Positions 6,001-13,569 are shown, counted from the stretch's first letter. The stretch is DNA of 16,061 nt from an uncultured Eubacteriales bacterium (GCA_900321645.1 ONWZ01000100.1:1-16061); one strand, 5' to 3'. Made by a program: numbers and translations. The notes: generated by a model not told the origin, from the letters alone.

Positions 6001-6711
6001 ATGACAGATATACATTCACATATTATTTATAACGTCGACGATGGTAGTAAAAGCATCGAAGAGAGTATTGAACTACTTAGAATGATGAAAGAATGTGGCT
6101 TTGATAATGTAATCATGACCCCTCATTTTATTGAAGGATCAGAATATTGTAGTTATAATCCTGAGAAATTAGAAAAACTTAATATTTTAAGGGAAGAAGT
6201 AAAGAAACATAATATTGATATTAATTTATATTTAGGGAATGAGATATTTGTTAATGATCATATAATTGAGGATATTAAGAATAATTTAGCGTATTCCCTT
6301 AACAATACAAAGTATTTCTTATTTGAACTTCCTTTTCATAATCAAATTATTGGTTTAAAAGATATGATATATGAAATGAAGATTCAAGGATACACGCCAA
6401 TTCTAGCACATCCTGAAAGATATAGTTATTTTCAGAATAATTATGATTTAGTCGATGAATTAAAAGAAGAAGGCTTATTGTTTCAATGTAATTATTCAAG
6501 TATAATTGGCCATTATGGTAAAGAAAGTGAAAAATTACTTAAATATATGCTCAAAAACCATTATGTTGATTATTTAGGAACCGATATTCATCATACGAGT
6601 AGGGCAACAGTATTAGAAAAATTTAAAAAGATTGATAAGTTGTTTAATAAATTTGCTGGTCGCGAATATTATCAAGAAATAATTAAAAATGGTGATGATT
6701 TAGTAAATTAA
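6001..6711 (+). CDS. cpsB: CpsB/YwqE-type PHP tyrosine-protein phosphatase
   Basis: The 236-aa PHP-domain protein carries the metal-binding motifs DIHSH (His5, His7), VDDG (12-15), TPH (His42), GNE (Glu81), LAHPER (His137) and GTDIHH (Asp195, His197). These define the Mn-dependent phosphotyrosine phosphatases that dephosphorylate CpsD and reset the kinase cycle. Length matches the family (about 240-255). The RBS AGGTGAT begins within the stop codon of cpsD (5991-5997), giving translational coupling. It is the last gene of the operon, ending in a strong terminator that overlaps its stop codon. Confidence 0.92.
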   Translation: MTDIHSHIIYNVDDGSKSIEESIELLRMMKECGFDNVIMTPHFIEGSEYCSYNPEKLEKLNILREEVKKHNIDINLYLGNEIFVNDHIIEDIKNNLAYSLNNTKYFLFELPFHNQIIGLKDMIYEMKIQGYTPILAHPERYSYFQNNYDLVDELKEEGLLFQCNYSSIIGHYGKESEKLLKYMLKNHYVDYLGTDIHHTSRATVLEKFKKIDKLFNKFAGREYYQEIIKNGDDLVN

Positions 6712-6743
6712 AAGAAGAATTACTCCAATTCTTCTTTTCTTTT
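6710..6743. terminator. Bidirectional terminator between convergent genes
   Basis: AAAAGAAGAATT (6710-6721), loop ACTCC and AATTCTTCTTTT (6727-6738) form a perfect 12-bp stem. It overlaps the stop codons of both the phosphatase gene (plus) and the unknown gene at 6720 (minus). Confidence 0.85.
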
Positions 6744-7541
6744 TTTGATTAATTTTTTGATATTTCTAATCGCAACATCTTTATTTTTATATTCTAATGT
6801 TTCAATGAAATGTGATAAATCTTCTAAATTACTCTTCGTTAAATATGGTAACATTACTTCAACTCTAGATATCTCGAACAAAGTAATATGAACGTTTAAG
6901 TATTCATCTCTAGATTCTGCTGAGATCAATTCTTTTATACTATCTTTTACATATGATAGAAATAATTCAGTAGATTTTTCGACAAATTTTAATTGAAAAG
7001 ATTTTTCAACTTCATCAAATTTAATATCTGGTAATGCTTCAATATTAAAGTTAGCTTTTAGCGCTAAATCTTCAATAAAAGGATTAGCTGTTAAATAATT
7101 ATATTTATAGACATTAGCGTATAGTAACAGTCTTTCTTGTTCCTCAGTTTCTAGATTTGAATCTATTAAACCATAAAGTTTTCTATTCAATTCTTTTAAA
7201 ACATCAATTAATATTTTGGTTGAAATGATATTCCCTAATTCAGTTACTGTGGTTGTATTTGTACGTTTACGATAAAGATCCTTTATTCTAGAATATATTC
7301 TTTGCTTTACTAAATTATCGGTTTCTGTTTTTCTAAAACTATTTAAAGCAAAAACAATATCTTCATTACTTAATTCACTATATATTTTATTTTCATTGGG
7401 AATTATGCTGCGTAATTTTAAGACAATACTTCTGAACTCTTCGGTATCTTCTTTATCTTCGAAACTTAATTCACGTAAAGTAACGTAGAATAACTCAACA
7501 ATCATACTAGCTAAACCAACTTGGGTTAATTCGTTAGACAT
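6720..7541 (-). CDS. Unknown predominantly helical protein (273 aa)
   Basis: I do not recognise this protein. It is soluble-looking, charged (rich in Glu, Lys, Leu) and helical throughout, with no signal peptide, membrane segment or Cys motif. It begins MSNELTQVGLASMIVELFY and ends in a basic run, IKKLIKKRKEELE. A good promoter and RBS (GAGGTGAT on the minus strand, about 7545-7552) support real expression. It runs against the surrounding genes and is a single-gene unit between two terminators or promoters. Composition matches its neighbours, with no sign of recent transfer. It may be a lineage-specific cytoplasmic protein. No function can be given. Confidence 0.75.
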   Translation of the reverse strand: MSNELTQVGLASMIVELFYVTLRELSFEDKEDTEEFRSIVLKLRSIIPNENKIYSELSNEDIVFALNSFRKTETDNLVKQRIYSRIKDLYRKRTNTTTVTELGNIISTKILIDVLKELNRKLYGLIDSNLETEEQERLLLYANVYKYNYLTANPFIEDLALKANFNIEALPDIKFDEVEKSFQLKFVEKSTELFLSYVKDSIKELISAESRDEYLNVHITLFEISRVEVMLPYLTKSNLEDLSHFIETLEYKNKDVAIRNIKKLIKKRKEELE

Positions 7542-7565
7542 TCTATCACCTCAAATCGGTTATAT

Positions 7566-7594
7566 ATTCTAGCACTTAACATATGATAATGCAA
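7566..7594 (-). promoter_or_regulatory. Promoter of the 273-aa unknown gene
   Basis: On the minus strand, -35 TTGCAT (7589-7594), a 17-bp spacer and -10 TAGAAT (7566-7571) preceded by an extended TG. It diverges from the radical SAM gene promoter 8 bp away. Confidence 0.7.
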
Positions 7595-7601
7595 GTATTG
7601 T

Positions 7602-7630
7602 TTGTCTTTTTAAAGCATTTATGTTATATT
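7602..7630 (+). promoter_or_regulatory. Promoter of the radical SAM - sua5 operon
   Basis: -35 TTGTCT (7602-7607), a 17-bp spacer and -10 TATATT (7625-7630) with extended TG at 7622-7623. Confidence 0.7.
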
Positions 7631-7646
7631 ATTGATGGTGATTTTT

Positions 7647-8450
7647 ATGCATCTTAAAAAAATCTATTTAGAAATTACAAATGGCTGTAATTTAAACTGT
7701 GATTTTTGCATTAAAAATTCGCGAAAAGTTACTAATATGACTTATGATAATTACACTTACATAATTGATAAAATTAAAGATAAAACTAAAGAAATATATT
7801 TACATGTATTGGGTGAACCATTGATGCATAAGGATATTAATAAATTTATTGATTATGCATATGCAAATGGTTTGTTGGTTAATATTACTACCAATGGTTA
7901 TTTAATTGAAAGAATTAAAGATAACATGCATCTTCATAGATTAAATATTTCAATCCATAGTTATAATCTAAAATATGGTAAATCTTTAGAGGAATATTTA
8001 AATAATATCTTTATGGTTATTGATAAATTAAGAGATAATGCATTTGTCACTTTACGTTTATGGGTTAATGGAAATAATAAAAAGATATTAGATTATATTA
8101 ATCAATATTATAATTTAAATATTACTAAATTAGATAATAATAAAAAAATTAAGATTGGTCATAATTTAATGATTGATACTTTTCATGAATTCATTTGGCC
8201 TGATTTAAAGAATGACTATTATAGTGAATATGGTAAATGTATGGGATTAATAGATCATATCGGTATATTATCTGATGGGACTATTATTCCATGCTGTCTC
8301 GATAGTAAAGGCATTATTAATTTAGGCAATATTTATGAAAATGACTTGGATAGTATATTTAATAGTCCAAGAGTAAAAACGATGCGTGAGGGCTTTAAAA
8401 AAGGCTATAAATGTGAAGAATTATGTCGTCATTGTAAATTCTTAGATTAG
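7647..8450 (+). CDS. Radical SAM protein with SPASM-like C-terminus
   Basis: The 267-aa protein has the radical SAM cluster motif CNLNCDFC (Cys14, Cys18, Cys21) near the N-terminus and GEPLMHKDI and TNGYLI typical of the SAM-binding barrel. A C-terminal SPASM-like domain has Cys198, Cys216-Cys217, Cys256, Cys260 and Cys263, which could bind one or two auxiliary Fe-S clusters. SPASM enzymes usually modify peptides or proteins, and some act on other substrates; none can be assigned. The barrel is short. The ATG at 7647 is chosen over TTG 7632 because GGTGA (7637-7641) serves as RBS and family proteins begin close to the cluster motif. It is 9 nt from sua5 with the RBS between, so it is co-transcribed. 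No precursor peptide gene is obvious nearby. Confidence 0.85.
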   Translation: MHLKKIYLEITNGCNLNCDFCIKNSRKVTNMTYDNYTYIIDKIKDKTKEIYLHVLGEPLMHKDINKFIDYAYANGLLVNITTNGYLIERIKDNMHLHRLNISIHSYNLKYGKSLEEYLNNIFMVIDKLRDNAFVTLRLWVNGNNKKILDYINQYYNLNITKLDNNKKIKIGHNLMIDTFHEFIWPDLKNDYYSEYGKCMGLIDHIGILSDGTIIPCCLDSKGIINLGNIYENDLDSIFNSPRVKTMREGFKKGYKCEELCRHCKFLD

Positions 8451-8459
8451 AGGGATAAT

Positions 8460-9473
8460 ATGAAAATCTTAAATTGGAAAGAAAAAATTAATGTTCATGA
8501 ATTAGATGAGGTTAATAAATGTTTAAAGAGTGGGGGACTAGTTATATTTCCTACTGAAACAGTTTATGGACTAGGTGCTGATGCTAGAAATAGTGAAGCG
8601 GTTAATAACATCTTTAAAGCAAAAGGTAGAGCAAATGATAATCCATTAATCGTTCACTTAGATAGTAAAAGTAATATTAGTAAATATGCTGAAATCACAA
8701 ATGAAATAGAAGAAAAATTAATCGATGCTTTTATGCCGGGACCATTTACCATAATTCTTAAAAAGAAAGATAATATTCCTAGCAATGTTTCAGCTGGTTT
8801 AGATACGGTCGGTATCAGAATACCTAGTAATGAGATAGCTAATACGATTTTATATACTTCGGGTATTCCGATTGCCGCACCTTCTGCCAATGTTTCTGGC
8901 AGACCATCCGGAACTAATATCGATGATATTATTCAAGAATTTGATGGGAAAGTAGACTATATTATCGATGGTGATAATACCGATATAGGACTTGAATCTA
9001 CAGTCGTTAAAGTTATCGATAATACTCCGACCATTTTAAGACCTGGTTTTATTACAGCTGAAGATATTATGGAAGTTATCGGTACGGTTAAGGTATCTGA
9101 TAATATCTTTAAAAAAGTCGATGGGCCAGTCGAAAGCCCCGGAATGAAATATAAACATTATGCTCCAGAAGCTAAATGCGAACTAATATATATTCACATT
9201 GAAAATGATTTAGTTAACTATTTTAAAGAAAAAAGCACCAATAATACAGTTATTATTGGTAGTAGTAAACTAAAAGATATTCCTTGTAAGAAATTTCTTA
9301 ATTATGGTGATAGTTTAATATCAATTGCCCATAATATATTTAAATTATTAAGATTAGCTGATACATATCATCCTGATCTTATCTTGATTGAAGGGGTAAG
9401 TAAAGAAGGATTAGGATTAGCAATTATGAATCGTTTAATTAGAGCATGTAGTCATAATTATATTGAAAGATAA
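8460..9473 (+). CDS. ywlC: L-threonylcarbamoyladenylate synthase (Sua5/YwlC type)
   Basis: The 337-aa protein has the two-domain Sua5 form. The N-terminal YrdC-like domain (about 10-205) carries IFPTETVYGLG (29-39), KGRANDNPLIVH, PGPFTIILKK, VGIRIPS, APSANVSGRPSGT and ILRPGFIT. A linker with SPGMKYKHYAP (about 225-235) leads to a C-terminal Sua5 domain. It makes threonylcarbamoyl-AMP from threonine, bicarbonate and ATP, the first step of the t6A modification at position 37 of ANN-decoding tRNAs. The RBS AGAGGGATA starts in the stop codon of the radical SAM gene, implying coupling. A terminator overlaps its own stop. Length is as expected for the long Sua5 form. Confidence 0.95.
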   Translation: MKILNWKEKINVHELDEVNKCLKSGGLVIFPTETVYGLGADARNSEAVNNIFKAKGRANDNPLIVHLDSKSNISKYAEITNEIEEKLIDAFMPGPFTIILKKKDNIPSNVSAGLDTVGIRIPSNEIANTILYTSGIPIAAPSANVSGRPSGTNIDDIIQEFDGKVDYIIDGDNTDIGLESTVVKVIDNTPTILRPGFITAEDIMEVIGTVKVSDNIFKKVDGPVESPGMKYKHYAPEAKCELIYIHIENDLVNYFKEKSTNNTVIIGSSKLKDIPCKKFLNYGDSLISIAHNIFKLLRLADTYHPDLILIEGVSKEGLGLAIMNRLIRACSHNYIER

Positions 9474-9498
9474 ATATTAAAATTTATCTTTTCTTTTT
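9466..9498 (+). terminator. Terminator after sua5
   Basis: AAAGATAAAT (9466-9475), loop ATTAAA and ATTTATCTTT (9482-9491) form a perfect 10-bp stem followed by TCTTTTT. The stem includes the stop codon. Confidence 0.75.
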
Positions 9499-9517
9499 GT
9501 TTATAGTATGTTATAAT
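9489..9517 (+). promoter_or_regulatory. Promoter of the two-gene membrane protein operon
   Basis: Consensus -10 TATAAT (9512-9517) has extended TG at 9509-9510. The -35 (TTTTCT, 9489-9494, 17 bp away) is weak and overlaps the upstream terminator. Confidence 0.6.
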
Positions 9518-9538
9518 CTTATTGTAGGAGAATAAGAT

Positions 9539-9865
9539 ATGAAGAAAGATAAATTAATCATTTTGTTAGGTTGTTTAACTTTTGTAATTATAATTATCGG
9601 AATTATCTTAATTGGTAAAAATCGTGAATTACGTAGTAAACAAATTCAAATAATTGACGCTTCATATATGTGTGCTGAAGCCATTGAAAAATTTTATGAA
9701 GATGATAATTATACTTATTCATTTCCTTGTATTAAGAGTAGTTCAGTATATGTAAAATTTCCTGATGGCAAGAAAGTACTTGTCGTTAAAGCCTTAGAAG
9801 AAGAAATGGTTACAATCGATCAATTAATTAATGCTGGATTAGAAGTATATAAAGTAGAAAAATAA
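9539..9865 (+). CDS. Unknown N-terminally anchored membrane protein (108 aa)
   Basis: One hydrophobic helix (about 7-26) after MKKDK suggests an N-in anchor with a small outside domain (about 30-108). That domain has two cysteines (Cys45, Cys64) that could form a disulphide, and a beta-like stretch SSVYVKFPDGKKVLVV. It ends INAGLEVYKVEK. No family is recognised. RBS GTAGGAG (9524-9530) fixes the start. It is followed after 12 nt by a second unknown membrane-anchored protein gene, so the two probably work together. No lipobox is seen. Confidence 0.75.
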   Translation: MKKDKLIILLGCLTFVIIIIGIILIGKNRELRSKQIQIIDASYMCAEAIEKFYEDDNYTYSFPCIKSSSVYVKFPDGKKVLVVKALEEEMVTIDQLINAGLEVYKVEK

Positions 9866-9877
9866 TGGAGGATTAAT

Positions 9878-10597
9878 ATGAACAAAAGACTAGTTTTAGA
9901 TTTACCAAATCATAGTGTTTATTACGTTAAAGCAGACGATATTAGTTATTATATTACGATTCCTAAAAACTTTGATACAACTAATATATGTATTGAATTA
10001 AAATCAAAGATGGATAATTATAATTTAGATATGAACGATGAAATATGGGTAATGGAAAATGTTAAGAATACTTTTTCTTATATCGATAATTATAATATAA
10101 CTTTAATTCTACCAATTTTAAATGAAGATGGAATCAGTGTTCTAGAAAAGATGGATACGTCTAAATACGAAATGATTGATATGCTTTTGGCTAAAACAAT
10201 CAATGGTTCTTATATGAATTTAAAAGAAGCTGGTAAAAATATTGGTAATCAAGTAATTTTAATTGATAATGATAGATATAAAGCATTTATAAATTGGTTT
10301 ATTACAAGATATAAAGAACGTGTTATATGTAAGAATTTACTTCAAGTAATTCAAATGTATAACGTCAATGCAACTACATACAAGAAAATTGAAACACCAG
10401 CTATTAGTTTTGTCGTTGGGAGCTATAATAGCGAAGTGGATGCTCCAAAAGTTGTCCACGAACCAGAACCAGAAGTTATGCCAACAAAACAACTTCAACC
10501 ACAAATGAGTAGTGGTTTTACAAGTTATTGGTTACTGGTAGCTATTACCATTATAGTTGCAGGTATCGTTGCCTTTATGGCCTTTACAATGAAATAA
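9878..10597 (+). CDS. Unknown tail-anchored membrane protein (239 aa)
   Basis: An N-terminal soluble region (about 1-170) lacks a recognisable domain. It is followed by a Pro/Glu-rich linker (VVHEPEPEVMPTKQLQPQ, about 188-205) and one C-terminal hydrophobic helix (about 217-237) ending in MK. There is no signal peptide, so the soluble part is probably cytoplasmic with a C-terminal anchor. RBS GGAGG (9867-9871) lies in the 12-nt gap after the 108-aa gene. The pair thus has one outward domain and one probably inward domain. No enzymatic motif is visible. Confidence 0.75.
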   Translation: MNKRLVLDLPNHSVYYVKADDISYYITIPKNFDTTNICIELKSKMDNYNLDMNDEIWVMENVKNTFSYIDNYNITLILPILNEDGISVLEKMDTSKYEMIDMLLAKTINGSYMNLKEAGKNIGNQVILIDNDRYKAFINWFITRYKERVICKNLLQVIQMYNVNATTYKKIETPAISFVVGSYNSEVDAPKVVHEPEPEVMPTKQLQPQMSSGFTSYWLLVAITIIVAGIVAFMAFTMK

Positions 10598-10624
10598 AAA
10601 AATGAACTAGCAATAGTTCTTTTT
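10596..10624. terminator. Bidirectional terminator with GCAA tetraloop
   Basis: GAACTA (10604-10609), loop GCAA and TAGTTC (10614-10619) lie between an A run (10596-10602) and T run (10620-10624). It serves the tail-anchored protein gene on plus and the small gene on minus. Confidence 0.7.
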
Positions 10625-10739
10625 ATTTGGTAAAGTAGGCTAAGATTGTTACCACACTTGATCCTAACATAAGTAAAAGCATAATTATACCCACTATTTT
10701 GGCTAAAACATTAGTTTTCTTCTTTTTCTTTTTGCTCAT
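10623..10739 (-). CDS. Small Lys-rich single-pass membrane protein (38 aa)
   Basis: The sequence begins MSKKKKKKTNVLAKIVG, continues with a hydrophobic helix (about residues 15-35) and ends AYFTK. It has its own RBS AGAGGTG (10745-10751, minus), a very good promoter with exact 17-bp spacing and a terminator, so it is very likely a real gene although short. Its form (poly-Lys head plus one helix) resembles the small DUF4044-type proteins of Bacilli. That match is from memory and tentative. The basic head should lie in the cytoplasm. The function is unknown. It is divergent from the SpoIIM-family gene with overlapping promoter regions. Confidence 0.75.
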   Translation of the reverse strand: MSKKKKKKTNVLAKIVGIIMLLLMLGSSVVTILAYFTK

Positions 10740-10757
10740 TTTTACACCTCTATTTAC

Positions 10758-10786
10758 ATTATAACTAATTTTTGGTATATTTACAA
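10758..10786 (-). promoter_or_regulatory. Promoter of the 38-aa membrane protein gene
   Basis: On the minus strand, -35 TTGTAA (10781-10786), a 17-bp spacer and consensus -10 TATAAT (10758-10763) sit 19 nt before the start codon. Confidence 0.8.
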
Positions 10787-10802
10787 GAACTAAGAATATA
10801 AT
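10772..10802 (+). promoter_or_regulatory. Promoter of the SpoIIM-family gene
   Basis: Consensus -10 TATAAT (10797-10802) follows TTGGTA (10772-10777) at a long 19-bp spacing. It interlocks with the minus-strand promoter, whose -35 falls in this spacer, so the two genes may compete for RNA polymerase. Confidence 0.5.
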
Positions 10803-10817
10803 TTTATAGGTGAAGCG

Positions 10818-11450
10818 ATGATCAAAAAATATACACGTATTAGTAATATTATTTTACCAAATAAAAAAGTTAACTTTCTAGCAATATCAATTTTATTTTT
10901 AGGAATTGTTTTAGGAGCTATCTTCGCAGTTATTATTAATACTAATGATAAAACCATTGTCATTGAAAAGATTAATCTATTTATTACTAATATTAATAAT
11001 GGGCAAATCGATAGTATTTTAACATTTAAAAATAGTGTTTCAGTTAATCTTTTATATGTCTTTATTATCTGGATATTAGGCTTAGCTTTATTAGGAGTTA
11101 TTTTTAATCTATTTATCTTATTTATTAAAAGTTTTATTGTCAGTTTCAGTATGGCAGCCTTTATTATTGCTTATAGTTATAAAGGAATTATTTTATCATC
11201 TCTATATTTATTGTTTGGACAACTTATAAATATATTTATAATCCTAATACTGACAATTTATAGTATGATGTTTTCATTAAAGTTATTGACTTTAATATTC
11301 AAAAATAATAATGGTTTTAATATTCGTCGTTTTCTTAAAAACTATTCACTTATTTTATTATTTTCGATAATTATCAGTGTTATATCTTCTTTAAGTGAAT
11401 CATTCCTATTACCATCCTTAATTAAATTATTAATTAAACTATACATTTAA
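10818..11450 (+). CDS. SpoIIM-family membrane protein
   Basis: The 210-aa protein is nearly all membrane helix (about 17-40, 72-98, 102-128, 130-160, 180-207). It has the SpoIIM pattern NLLYVFIIWILGL...GVIFNLFILFIKSFIVSFSMAAFIIAYSYKGIILSSLY. The size matches Bacillus SpoIIM. In endospore formers SpoIIM acts with SpoIID and SpoIIP in peptidoglycan remodelling during engulfment. Non-sporulating relatives keep SpoIIM-like proteins of unclear role. No sporulation partner is in the window. The start follows RBS AGGTGA (10808-10813). The family call rests on the motif pattern and length. Confidence 0.75.
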   Translation: MIKKYTRISNIILPNKKVNFLAISILFLGIVLGAIFAVIINTNDKTIVIEKINLFITNINNGQIDSILTFKNSVSVNLLYVFIIWILGLALLGVIFNLFILFIKSFIVSFSMAAFIIAYSYKGIILSSLYLLFGQLINIFIILILTIYSMMFSLKLLTLIFKNNNGFNIRRFLKNYSLILLFSIIISVISSLSESFLLPSLIKLLIKLYI

Positions 11451-11471
11451 TTAGGAATTTTTTAGCTTTTA

Positions 11472-11480
11472 TGATATAAT
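11472..11480 (+). promoter_or_regulatory. Extended -10 promoter of mnmA
   Basis: TGATATAAT, an extended -10 with consensus TATAAT at 11475-11480, lies 17 nt before the start codon. No convincing -35 is visible. Confidence 0.55.
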
Positions 11481-11497
11481 TTGGTTGGTGAAGTTTT

Positions 11498-12580
11498 ATG
11501 AAAACAGTAGTAATAGGTATGTCAGGGGGTGTCGATTCATCTGTTGCAGCCATCAAGTTATTAGAACAAGGATATAATGTAATCGGCTTATTTATGCGTA
11601 ATTGGGATAGTACCATCAATAATGATTATTTAGGTAATCCTAATCTTAATAATAGCATATGTCCACAAGAAGAGGATTATAATGATGCTCTAAAAGTGTG
11701 TCAAAAAATTGGTATTCCATTACATCGTGTAGATTATGTAAAAGAGTATTGGGATAATGTGTTTACTTATTTTTTAGATGAACTTAAAAAGGGAAGAACA
11801 CCTAATCCAGATGTTATGTGTAATAAGTATATTAAGTTTGATTTATTTTATAAAAAGGCTAAAGAATTGGGAGCAGATTATATTGCTACCGGTCATTATG
11901 CCAAAATACGTGATGGTAAATTATGTAAGGCAAGTGATTTAAATAAGGATCAAAGTTATTTCTTGGCATACGTAAACAAAGACATCTTCAAAGAGGTATT
12001 ATTTCCTCTACAAGATATAACTAAGCCAGAAGTGCGTAAAATTGCTTTAAAAAACGGTTTAGTTACTGCAAAAAAGAAAGATTCGACAGGTATATGTTTT
12101 ATTGGTGAAAGAAATTTTACCAAATTTTTGAAGAATTATCTACCTAATCAAAGTGGTAAAATTATTGATATTGAAACAAATGAAGTACTAGGAGAGCATA
12201 ACGGCTTAATGTATTATACTATCGGCCAACGCAAGGGATTAAATTTAGGCGGAGCAGAAGATAAGATATTTGTCGTAAAAAAAGACTTAGATAATAATAT
12301 TTTATATGTATGTAGTGGTGATGAAAATAAATATTTATTCTCAAATAGAGCCATTATCACTGACTTTAATTTCCTAACAGATGATAGAGTAGAGGAGTGT
12401 ACTTGTAAATTTAGATATCGTCAACATGATATACCATGTAAGGTAAAATATTTAGATAATAATACATTAGAAGTAACTTATGATAATGCTAAAGCCGTTA
12501 CACCTGGGCAATTTTGTGTTTTATATAAAGATGATTTATGCCTTGGTGGCGGAATAATCGATCAAGTATTTAAAAAATAA
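11498..12580 (+). CDS. mnmA: tRNA-specific 2-thiouridylase MnmA
   Basis: The 360-aa protein is full length for the family. It has the ATP-pyrophosphatase P-loop SGGVDSS (9-15), NPDVMCNKYIKF with catalytic Cys108, the TGHYAKI and DQSYFLAYV segments, GICFIGERNF with catalytic Cys200, and IGQRKGLNLGG. MnmA puts sulphur at position 2 of the wobble uridine in tRNAs for Lys, Glu and Gln, using sulphur relayed from a cysteine desulphurase. RBS GGTGA (11487-11491) is 6 nt before ATG. It stands as a single-gene unit with its own promoter and terminator. Together with sua5 it gives two anticodon-loop modification genes in this region. Confidence 0.97.
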   Translation: MKTVVIGMSGGVDSSVAAIKLLEQGYNVIGLFMRNWDSTINNDYLGNPNLNNSICPQEEDYNDALKVCQKIGIPLHRVDYVKEYWDNVFTYFLDELKKGRTPNPDVMCNKYIKFDLFYKKAKELGADYIATGHYAKIRDGKLCKASDLNKDQSYFLAYVNKDIFKEVLFPLQDITKPEVRKIALKNGLVTAKKKDSTGICFIGERNFTKFLKNYLPNQSGKIIDIETNEVLGEHNGLMYYTIGQRKGLNLGGAEDKIFVVKKDLDNNILYVCSGDENKYLFSNRAIITDFNFLTDDRVEECTCKFRYRQHDIPCKVKYLDNNTLEVTYDNAKAVTPGQFCVLYKDDLCLGGGIIDQVFKK

Positions 12581-12600
12581 CTATATATAGTTATTTTTTT
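12572..12600 (+). terminator. Terminator after mnmA
   Basis: A near-perfect palindrome, AAAAAATAACTATA (12572-12585) against TATAGTTATTTTTT (12586-12599), overlaps the stop codon. It is symmetric, so it could work on both strands. Confidence 0.8.
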
Positions 12601-12602
12601 TA

Positions 12603-12631
12603 TGGACTTTTTTTATCTTTTTTGATAAAAT
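12603..12631 (+). promoter_or_regulatory. Promoter of the PrsW-type gene
   Basis: -35 TGGACT (12603-12608), a 17-bp spacer and -10 TAAAAT (12626-12631) with extended TG at 12623-12624. Confidence 0.6.
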
Positions 12632-12657
12632 TAATATAGAGAATAAGGGTGATAATA

Positions 12658-13569
12658 ATGGCATTAGGAATCTTAATTTTACTAGCTATTTCAATCTTAC
12701 CAGTTTATTTGGTTGGATTATACATATATAAGAAAGATGATCAAAAGGAACCGCCAAAATTACTGCGTAAACTATTTGGATTTGGAATTTTAATTTGTAT
12801 TCCGGCAGCAATATTAGAAGTGGTTCTCGATCCATTGTTTGGAGCTGAAGAATATCGTTCGCTGATTAGTTGGTTTTTTTACGCAACTATTTGTATTGCT
12901 TTAGTCGAAGAATTATTTAAATGGCTCGTCGTATATAATGTTGGTTTTAAACATAAAGAATTTGATCAAGTATACGATGCGATAGTCTATGCCGTATTTG
13001 TCTCTTTAGGCTTCGCTTGCTTTGAAAATATATTTTATGTCCTTGACTCAGGAATAACAACCGGTCTTATAAGAGCCGTTACATCTATTCCAGGGCATGC
13101 CGCAGATGCCATTATTATGGGTGAATATATTGGTTTAGCCAAAATAGCCGAAATTAATCATAATGATAAACTATTTAGAAAAAATATTATTTTAAGTATT
13201 CTGATGCCTACGATTGCTCATGGTATATACGATTATTGTTTAATGACTGAGAATTGGTTCTTTGTTGGAGTATTCTTTGCCTTCTTAATTTTCTTATATG
13301 TCTATGGTATCAAGAAAGTAAAAAGAATTTCAGCAGCCAAAGAATATTTATATCATAATCCAATTGAACCAGTAAAGATTACTCAAACAGCCAATAACAC
13401 TAATTTAACGGTAACTAATGTAGTTAATTATTGTCCTAATTGCGGAACTAAGAGTCACGGTAATTTTTGTACTGTTTGTGGAACAAATTTAAAAGCCACG
13501 AATTATGGTGCTATTTTACCTGAACCAACGACTACTGAAGGTAATAATGACTTGACACATTTAATGTAA
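12658..13569 (+). CDS. PrsW-family intramembrane metalloprotease with C-terminal zinc ribbon
   Basis: The 303-aa protein has about eight hydrophobic helices and the PrsW motifs: VEELFKW (Glu84-Glu85, Lys88), GFACFENIFY (Glu123), GHAADAI (His147, Asp150) and HGIYDY (His188, Asp192). These form the presumed metal site in the membrane. Bacillus PrsW cleaves the anti-sigma factor RsiW at site 1. No sigma or anti-sigma pair is in view, so the substrate is unknown. After the last helix a linker leads to a zinc ribbon, CPNC (259-262) and CTVC (271-274), which ordinary PrsW lacks. The ATG at 12658 is chosen because RBS AAGGGTGA (about 12645-12652) precedes it; GTG 12649 would overlap the RBS. The promoter of the next gene lies in its 3' end. 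Confidence 0.88.
   Translation: MALGILILLAISILPVYLVGLYIYKKDDQKEPPKLLRKLFGFGILICIPAAILEVVLDPLFGAEEYRSLISWFFYATICIALVEELFKWLVVYNVGFKHKEFDQVYDAIVYAVFVSLGFACFENIFYVLDSGITTGLIRAVTSIPGHAADAIIMGEYIGLAKIAEINHNDKLFRKNIILSILMPTIAHGIYDYCLMTENWFFVGVFFAFLIFLYVYGIKKVKRISAAKEYLYHNPIEPVKITQTANNTNLTVTNVVNYCPNCGTKSHGNFCTVCGTNLKATNYGAILPEPTTTEGNNDLTHLM

Noticed and set aside
8654..8890. Minus-strand 78-aa open frame within sua5
   Set aside because: It is fully antisense to a conserved enzyme domain, a shadow of its codon usage.
11434..11619. Minus-strand 61-aa open frame at the mnmA start
   Set aside because: It is antisense to the mnmA promoter and P-loop region, with no RBS.
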